DNA of 14,874 bases, taken from Trileptium ribeirensis. Lineage: Eukaryota; Nematoda; Enoplea; Enoplida; Thoracostomopsidae. Each line of letters begins with the position of its first letter. Positions within the stretch are counted from its first letter, which is position 1. The position numbers and the translations under genes were made by a program. A model generated the notes under the pieces. That model had not been told where the DNA came from. It did not search any database and was given only the letters and a program-made list of their open reading frames with translations. Below are positions 9,867 through 14,874 of this stretch, piece by piece. The DNA is taken from the NCBI GenBank assembly GCA_030248225.1, contig JASANE010005132.1:1-14874 (forward strand), in the 5' to 3' direction.

Positions 9867-10152
9867 GTAAGTTGACTAATTATTATCTAAAAAGGTAAAA
9901 TTTTAGCGATAGGAAGGTTAGACTTCTATGCGATTATCATAATCCAATGTGTTATGAATAATACTAGAGTGTTTGGTTAGTGGCTATAAAGGCTACATTC
10001 TGGCCTTTCGGAAAGACTGTTTGGGACGTTTGACCGAAATTCCGCGAGCATTATTGACACGGGTATTCGAAAAATATTTTTCCTGAATTGTGCCTGTAAC
10101 ATATTACAGACACAATATGCAAAGTTGTATTTTAGGTTACATTAAATTTCAG
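9867..10152 (+). other. Intron 3 (286 bases)
   Basis: The GTAAGT donor at 9867 is a perfect consensus core. The acceptor is ATTAAATTTCAG ending at 10152. No other feature is seen inside. A second AG at 10134-10135 would shift the frame and lead to an early stop, so it was not used. Confidence 0.75.
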
Positions 10153-10546
10153 CCGACCCGTCTCTGTCACAGTCGGAAGCTCGTCTGGATGACAATTTTG
10201 GTGTGGCACATTCGCTCGCGCTTTGCGGTTCGCTGGAACAGAGTGGAAACAATGACGATAATCGGTCTAAAGCAGATGTAAAATTGTCGTCTAGATTTAC
10301 ACCTGATATGCGGGTGCCGGTTGGTGACGGAGCTTTGGGTGGAAGTATGCATGTTAGCGGGGCTGCTGCGGGCGCCGGGATCAACTGCATCAGTGGTCCG
10401 CAGGTTTCAAGTGGATCAGATCATAAGGAATTGGCGGTGAATACGCACAACACCAGCAAAGTTCTGAGAATGTCACCACATCACAACAATGACTACCATC
10501 ATCGGTTTGATGCCTACAAACATGAAGGAAGTCCAGTTCAGAATCG
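10153..10546 (+). CDS. Exon D of the unrecognised gene (Ser/Gly/His-rich)
   Basis: This internal exon of 394 bases enters in phase 1 after a TTTCAG acceptor and leaves in phase 2 at an AATCG|GTTAGT donor. The +3 T of that donor is shared with exon A's donor. The protein begins ADPSLSQSEARLDDNFGVAH and continues through a Gly/Ala-rich patch (SGAAAGAGINC) to a His/Asn-rich end (SPHHNNDYHHRFDAYKHEG). It is hydrophilic, with no membrane segment or recognised domain. GC is clearly higher than in the introns on either side. The long minus-strand frame at 10142-10390 is a shadow. The ATG-less plus frame at 10090-10281 uses the wrong acceptor. Family and function are unknown. The reading frame is well supported by joins to exons C and E. 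Confidence 0.82.
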
Positions 10547-11192
10547 GTTAGTCTGTAGTGAGCAACCGCTAATGATTATTTCTGTGCATCGCATCGCAAA
10601 CGATGTTTTTCAGCTGAGGATGATAAATATTTTATTGGTAAATACTAGCCTCTCGCTGTACTAAACATAAAAATTTACGTTAATTATGTTTGAGTTGCAA
10701 TTACCCTTGAGAATATTGCCTAAAACGGCAGCGAACTGTGGAAAAATATTTATATAACGTCACACAGCTCATTATTGCATTGGTGTTTGCGGGATTTTTA
10801 TAAGGCGCGTAATAGAATGTAATGTTGCATCTAGCTTTACGTTTGCGCAGTTCCTACGTTTTCCTGCCCCAATTCTTACCGAGACGTATCGAAAACTGTG
10901 AATTTTGCGGTCCACTGTCACTTTGTGTCTTCTCAGAGGCGCTAGATGAAACGCATTGTCCAATCCTTTCAACCACAATTGCAGAATTTTCTCATTAGTA
11001 TTTGCAGCATTATATAACACTTTTTAGCAGATTTTTGACCAGTCACGCAGGCTACTGTAAGATGTGCCCGCAAAAATGAATAAGTTTAAACTAGTTCTTA
11101 TTTAGGGTATTCAGTACGATAGGCTTAGTGTTTCCAAATTTGAAACGAGTCTATTTAAATCAGCTTGCTACAGAAGAGGCCGTTCCGGGAGA

Positions 11193-11221
11193 TTTTGGCC
11201 CAAATTAATTTGGCGCCAAAA
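11193..11221. repeat. Near-perfect 29-base palindrome containing TTTGGCGCCAAA
   Basis: The sequence TTTTGGCCCAAATTAATT, continued by TGGCGCCAAAA, is almost its own reverse complement around a central AATT. The right arm itself contains the perfect palindrome TTTGGCGCCAAA (11209-11220). This matches the E2F-type consensus TTTSSCGC on both strands. Whether it is a regulatory site or part of a repeat end cannot be decided from sequence alone. Confidence 0.7.
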
Positions 11222-11760
11222 ATATTTCATATCGGGCAGATGGTGGGTTGCCAAATATGGTTACTGGTTTACAATTACGTAACATATTATCACACATTGT
11301 ATATACGAACGCGGTCTGCGGGCCTTTGGCCTGTTTCGCGCTAGTTCGCTTACATTCATCTAACGCGTGTATGTTAGAAAGGTATACACGGGCAGTTGTC
11401 TCTTCGTGTTGTTGGGTTTGTCGTTTTCGGACAGTTGCTCGACATTTTTCGACAAATTGTCGTGCTTAACAAAAAATAAAAAAGGTGCTAAAAAGTGCCC
11501 CAAATCCTATCAAGGGCTCAAACGTTATCACCAAACAACCAAGCTATCCATCCCAAAAGTTAATTGGATTCTGAGTGTAGTGAATGAAACAAGCGAAGCG
11601 GAGAATTCTTACTCGAAATGACACGTCTGAGGAAATTTGACAATGTCCGTTATCGGGTTTTAAATTTACACTTATATAAAAATTTTGGCTCAAATTTTCG
11701 CGATAGCTTATTTAGTAGCTGAGATCTCTATTTGTCCACTCAGTTGGACCCAAAATTATC

Positions 11761-11966
11761 GAAAACGCCTTTATCTGCGCGATGTCTCAAGCTATATAGG
11801 TGTTATTGATCTCATTTTATAGATCTACTGATTTCCTATGTGGTTACTTATTGTGTTTTATCAATATTTATGCATTTTGAATCGGCCATGCGACCCGAAA
11901 TATACAAAAACGGCAATATATCTGCAACGGCACGAGCTATAAGAATGTTATTGATCTCATCTCATA
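11761..11966 (+). repeat. Short direct repeat (two copies about 60 bases, offset about 145)
   Basis: 11761-11820 and 11906-11966 share the order AAAACG.C, TAT.TGC, a CAAGCTAT / CGAGCTAT block and GTTATTGATCTCAT followed by TAT. Between them, 11822-11888 matches part of the 5900-6470 repeat, including TGAATCGGCCAT. This stretch is therefore a mosaic of repeat fragments leading into the copy at 11970-12280. Confidence 0.65.
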
Positions 11967-11969
11967 TTT

Positions 11970-12280
11970 GAAACAGAGCGAGCGTTGTTGGTGGAGTTTT
12001 CACCCATAGTTTTACTAGCGGCAAAAGTAAAAATTTCTTTTTTGTCCGTCTGTGGAGATCATAACTCATTACCGGATGAACGAATTTTCACAAGACGGTA
12101 AACCCACAGACTACGTCTTCTGTGTCAAAATGTGCCCTAAAGGAGTCAAGGGGTAACATTAAATTAAAATTTGGCCTTTGCGGTATCTGTATTTCGCGAC
12201 ATATATCTCGAGTCGCAGGTTTTGCAGCGAAAAATGGACACCATATCCCAAAATCAACTCATCAAGAGCTGCAACTTTTT
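11970..12280 (+). repeat. Dispersed repeat, plus-orientation copy
   Basis: This is homologous to the reverse complement of 2645-2990, with the same block order from GTGAAAC-type sequence through GTCCGTCTG and ATTACCGGAT to GCAGCGAAAAATGG. It sits in inverted orientation about 9 kb from its partner and brackets exons A to D. The open frame at 12122-12406 crosses it and has no recognised domain. It runs directly into the tandem array that starts near 12310. Confidence 0.75.
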
Positions 12281-12309
12281 TGTATCATCACTTTTTTGTC
12301 AGGTGATTC

Positions 12310-12890
12310 CGTGGACCGTTGTTGTATGATGTCGTTCCACGCTGATATTGGATATTTTAAGGTCTGCCGATCCATTCTCACAGAAGTCCTTTTTCTGCTT
12401 TGGTGACGTGTTATTGCCGGGCGAGAGCGTCAAAACGTTCTTATGTAATTTTCAAGCATGCCGAGTACGATGGTATTGTGTCACACAGCTGTTGTTACTG
12501 TATCTAGCCTTTTCAAGGTGATATGGATTGTTTTAGGATCTGTCGACCTTTTCTCACAGAACACCTTTTGCTCTAGTGGCATGTTATTGTGGGGAGCTAG
12601 CGTCAACTCATTCTTATATAAGTTTTTAAGCACCACACTGAGTACGATGACATTGCCGGAGCTGTTATTTCTCTATCGCATCCTTCCACGAGGATAGGGG
12701 ATGTTTTAAGGTATTCCCACCTATTCTAACAGATCACCTTTCTTGTAATTGTGCCTTGTTATTGCGGTATGCGGGCGTCAAAACATTCTTTTGTAGGTTT
12801 TTAAGCAGTCAATGCGATGGTATTGGCGTCGGAATTCTGTCGTTGCTGTATTATATCTCTTCACTGCGGTATTCCTGATTGTCTTCGATT
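12310..12890 (+). repeat. Tandem array, about 3.3 copies of a 173-176 base unit
   Basis: Three anchors recur at regular spacing. TTCTCACAGA-type sequence is at 12375, 12551 and 12724. GTTATTG is at 12410, 12583 and 12758. An AAGCA...GCGATGGTATTG-like block starts near 12453, 12629 and 12802. Each unit also contains a G.GTCAAAACATTCTTATGT-like stretch and a GATATTTTAAGG-like stretch. Units differ at many positions, so the array is old. It has satellite-like character and no conserved reading frame. Confidence 0.85.
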
Positions 12891-13737
12891 TCTTTGGATT
12901 TTATCATTTAGGGTCGGACCATATTTAAACATTACATTTTAAAAAGTGCGCAAATACTAGTAAAACTAATATTTCCTGGGGACATGTTCTCTCCGTTTCC
13001 GCTCGCTTGCGCGATATCAGTGGAGCAATTTTTTCCTATAAATTCAGTGACCCTAAATAAACGCATATACAAGTATCCTTAATAATCAAGCAAATATCTG
13101 ATATTCGGCTCATTTTGTAAGATGGTGTTCCTCGATATTGCTGTGCACATTTCTCTGAATTACATATTCAATACTCAGAGATTCACCACCGTGGCGATAA
13201 TACAAGCTACTAGTATTTTTACTATTTATGACAAAACCATAAATAAAATGTAATAAAAGTGCAACATTTGATATGCACACTTTCTTTAAATAAATAATGA
13301 ATATGTCACAAAAATAATAAGATACACGTTGTAAATGCAAGAAAATCTTGACAATATGTAATTAAAAGACCATCAGGTAACCTGGTTTATTGTTTTCGCC
13401 ATATAATTTGGGGAAATCTCACATGCACCCCTCAAAATTGTAGCTGGGGGCCCAGCTCAAAACCCCCCATGTAGAATTTTGGTCCCGTACAGATGCCAGT
13501 ATATATACAAAAAAGGCAAAACCCTTGATGGCACCCGTACTTTTCTATAGACATTTATGACATATTAGGCTATTGTAATTATACTACAGTGACTGAGTCT
13601 GCCTACTTGTATATTGGGCGTTGTAATTCATTTACTTATTTGTGCGTATTTGTTTATTTGTTAGAACGTGAATTTGACATTGTTTTACCGTGGTGCGGTT
13701 TCCATTATATCTGAGATTCTAACGACTCTATTTTAAG

Positions 13738-14318
13738 GCCCAGCGCAATGGGAGCTCAAAGAGATGCTGAAACCGGTTGGATATTAACGCAAAATTTTCG
13801 CAAAAATGCCCGAGGAAGCTACGGTAGTAGTAGCAGCTGGCCGAATCTTGTTAACGCAAACACGACAGTACCTCGATGTAGCAATGACACTGTCATTAAT
13901 AATAATAATTCGAATAATTGTTCCAATACTAATAATGCTAGTAACAGCAATAATAATAATAAGGTCGAATTCAGTACCGCCAATAATAAAAGTGGAAATA
14001 ATCCTAATTATAGTAATAATAATGTTAATAACAATAACAACATGGGTAAGAAAAATAATATTACTGGCAATAATAAGATTACTGGGAGTAATAGCGGCTG
14101 TAATGTAACGAATAGTAATAATTTACCGAGCAGCACTAGAGGATCGTTTACCGTGGGCTGTCGGCAGTATAGTAACTATCAACAGCAGCAACGTCAGAAG
14201 CAACATACGACCAGTGCATCTACAGCGAGCTACGGCGATTCGCTGCATAACGTTGCTGCAGTAGCGCGTGGCATATCGGGTGCTGTTGCCTCATCAGGAC
14301 AATCGGGACACGCAGCTG
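13738..14318 (+). CDS. Exon E of the unrecognised gene, with an Asn-rich tract
   Basis: This exon of 581 bases enters in phase 2 after a TATTTTAAG acceptor (the split codon with exon D is Arg) and leaves in phase 1 at a GCTG|GTAAGC donor. Before the low-complexity part comes the most conserved-looking stretch of the gene, PSAMGAQRDAETGWILTQNF, followed by RKNARGSYGSSSSWPNLV. Then comes a tract of about 75 residues, 36 of them Asn. After it lie TRGSFTVGCRQYSNY, a short QQQQRQKQ segment and an Ala/Ser/Gly-rich end (VAAVARGISGAVASSG). The frame remains open for 80 bases past the donor, but that sequence is T-rich and intron-like. The ATG at 13748 is internal and probably not a start. A soluble, largely disordered protein is the only safe inference. 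Confidence 0.85.
13898..14122 (+). repeat. Asparagine codon repeat (AAT/AAC) inside exon E
   Basis: About half of the 75 residues are Asn, written with both AAT and AAC and broken by Ser, Gly, Thr and Lys. The longest run is five. Poly-Asn and poly-Gln tracts are typical of fly regulatory proteins. The plus-strand frame at 13806-14108, shifted by one, reads as an Ile-rich shadow of this tract. Confidence 0.9.
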
Positions 14319-14745
14319 GTAAGCCAACCCAACTATTTTTGTTTCTAGGATTCCACAACCAGTATCAGGTTTTCTCACGGACTAGGTTGATATTTTAGCC
14401 ACTCCAAGTGCCGCCTAGTATAACCCAAAGTGGTCATCTAGCTACATTCCTGTGCAAGCTACTAAATAAGCCAATTTTCAATTACAATGACCCGTAATTA
14501 AATTCGCTGCTAATCGCAGTCTGGATTAACACTGCGACCTAACCTGAAAAGATGTTTTTTCAGCAGACATTGACCCATAGTTAAATGCACTGCTAATCGT
14601 AGTCTGGTGCGACTGATGATGGAAAGATATTCACTCCTTTGCTTGCCTACTGTCGGTAGAAATAACATTGTCAACTGACAGGTATATATACCTGACGAAG
14701 ACCATAATTTAACGGGTTCAGAGTTGCAAGTTGCACGACGCTGAG
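14319..14745 (+). other. Start of intron 5 (end uncertain)
   Basis: This begins at the GTAAGC donor after exon E. It contains the 83-base tandem duplication at 14484-14640 and no other clear feature. The end is given as 14745 only if the tentative last exon is accepted with its phase-compatible acceptor. Confidence 0.55.
14484..14640 (+). repeat. Two-copy 83-base tandem duplication
   Basis: TGACCC at 14488 and 14571, and TGCTAATCG at 14508 and 14591, are both offset by exactly 83 bases. The core blocks (CGTAATTAAATTCGCTGC and CATAGTTAAATGCACTGC, each followed by TAATCG.AGTCTGG) differ at only a few positions. The similarity continues into TGCGACCTAACCTGAAAAGAT and TGCGACTGATGATGGAAAGA. Confidence 0.8.
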
Positions 14746-14874
14746 GCATTACGGCGAATAACGCTAAGAGGGATACCAACAACAAGGAAGTGGTCCCACC
14801 TCAGGCGTACAAATTCCAACCCGAGCGAGAGCATGTCAACTCATTGCCTGCAATACCGGATTGTTTCTTGACCC
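14746..14874 (+). CDS. Possible further exon of the same gene, cut by the window end
   Basis: From 14746 to the last base one plus frame is open and reads like coding sequence: ITANNAKRDTNNKEVVPPQ, then AYKFQPEREHVNSLPAIPDC. An in-frame TGA at 14742-14744 closes it upstream. An AG at 14744-14745 would join exon E in the required phase 1, but its polypyrimidine tract is poor. A better-looking acceptor, CCCACCTCAG ending at 14804, would enter in phase 0 and so would need another exon in between. The length is too short to exclude chance, and the exon start is undecided. No domain is seen. Confidence 0.38.

Larger units (their letters stand above)
10547..13737 (+). other. Intron 4 (3191 bases) with several repeats
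   Basis: The GTTAGT donor at 10547 and the CTCTATTTTAAG acceptor ending at 13737 define this intron. It holds a near-palindrome (11193-11221), a direct repeat (11761-11820 and 11906-11966), a dispersed repeat copy (11970-12280) and a tandem array (12310-12890). In 10547-11190 and 12900-13737 I see nothing beyond AT-rich sequence. A C/G-run patch at 13430-13500 resembles 960-1060. Frames at 11248-11621 lie in sequence resembling a transposon leader but show no domain. Confidence 0.7.

Noticed and set aside
10090..10281. Use of the AG at 10134-10135 as the exon D acceptor
   Set aside because: It shifts the frame 17 bases out of phase, ends in a stop within 150 bases, and loses the join to exon E.
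12122..12697. Two plus-strand frames of 94 and 79 codons in intron 4
   Set aside because: They overlap the dispersed repeat and the 175-base array. The unit length is not a fixed multiple of three, and the frame is not conserved between units.
14546..14582. TTTTTTCAG at 14555-14563 as the acceptor of a terminal exon after E
   Set aside because: It is phase compatible and has a good pyrimidine tract, but reads only five codons before TAG and lies inside an 83-base tandem duplication. A terminal exon here is unlikely, though not excluded.
1..14874. CRISPR array, tRNA, rRNA, bacterial operon or defence system
   Set aside because: No regularly spaced identical short repeats, no cloverleaf, and no long uninterrupted frames. 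The splice signals and repeat content are eukaryotic.

Overview
The window looks like eukaryotic, AT-rich, repeat-laden DNA, most likely from a dipteran insect with a moderately large genome. A tephritid-like or other higher fly is my inference, from the homopolymeric Asn, Asp and Gln coding tracts, the long introns and the many decayed short repeats. There are no bacterial-style operons, ribosome-binding sites, rRNA, tRNA or CRISPR arrays. Most open frames are short and occur by chance.

One plus-strand protein gene can be reconstructed by following splice sites and codon phase. It has five internal coding exons: A (3722-3980), B (8813-8933), C (9351-9866), D (10153-10546) and E (13738-14318). 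The splice phases agree at all four junctions (A-B phase 0, B-C phase 1, C-D phase 1, D-E phase 2). Together they give 1871 coding bases, about 623 residues. A possible sixth exon (about 14746 to the window edge) is weaker. Neither the initiator codon nor the stop codon is in the window, so this is the middle of a larger gene. The protein is almost entirely low complexity and predicted disordered: an acidic tract in C, Ser/Gly/His-rich sequence in D, and an Asn-rich tract in E. I could not recognise the family, so no symbol is given.

Layout: 1-3721 is upstream, presumably intronic, sequence with a two-copy tandem repeat (1-690) and a repeat fragment (2645-2990, minus). Intron 1 (3981-8812) carries two inverted, diverged copies of one repeat (5900-6470 plus, 7325-7912 minus). 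Introns 2 and 3 are short. Intron 4 (10547-13737) holds a near-palindrome, a short direct repeat, a plus-strand copy of the 2645-2990 family, and a tandem array of about 175-base units. The start of intron 5 holds an 83-base tandem duplication.

The repeats are probably remnants of non-autonomous transposable elements and satellite-like arrays. I saw no intact transposase or reverse transcriptase. I found no convincing novel enzymatic or defence system. The strongest results are the exon chain, which no single open frame shows, and the families of inverted repeats inside and around its introns.
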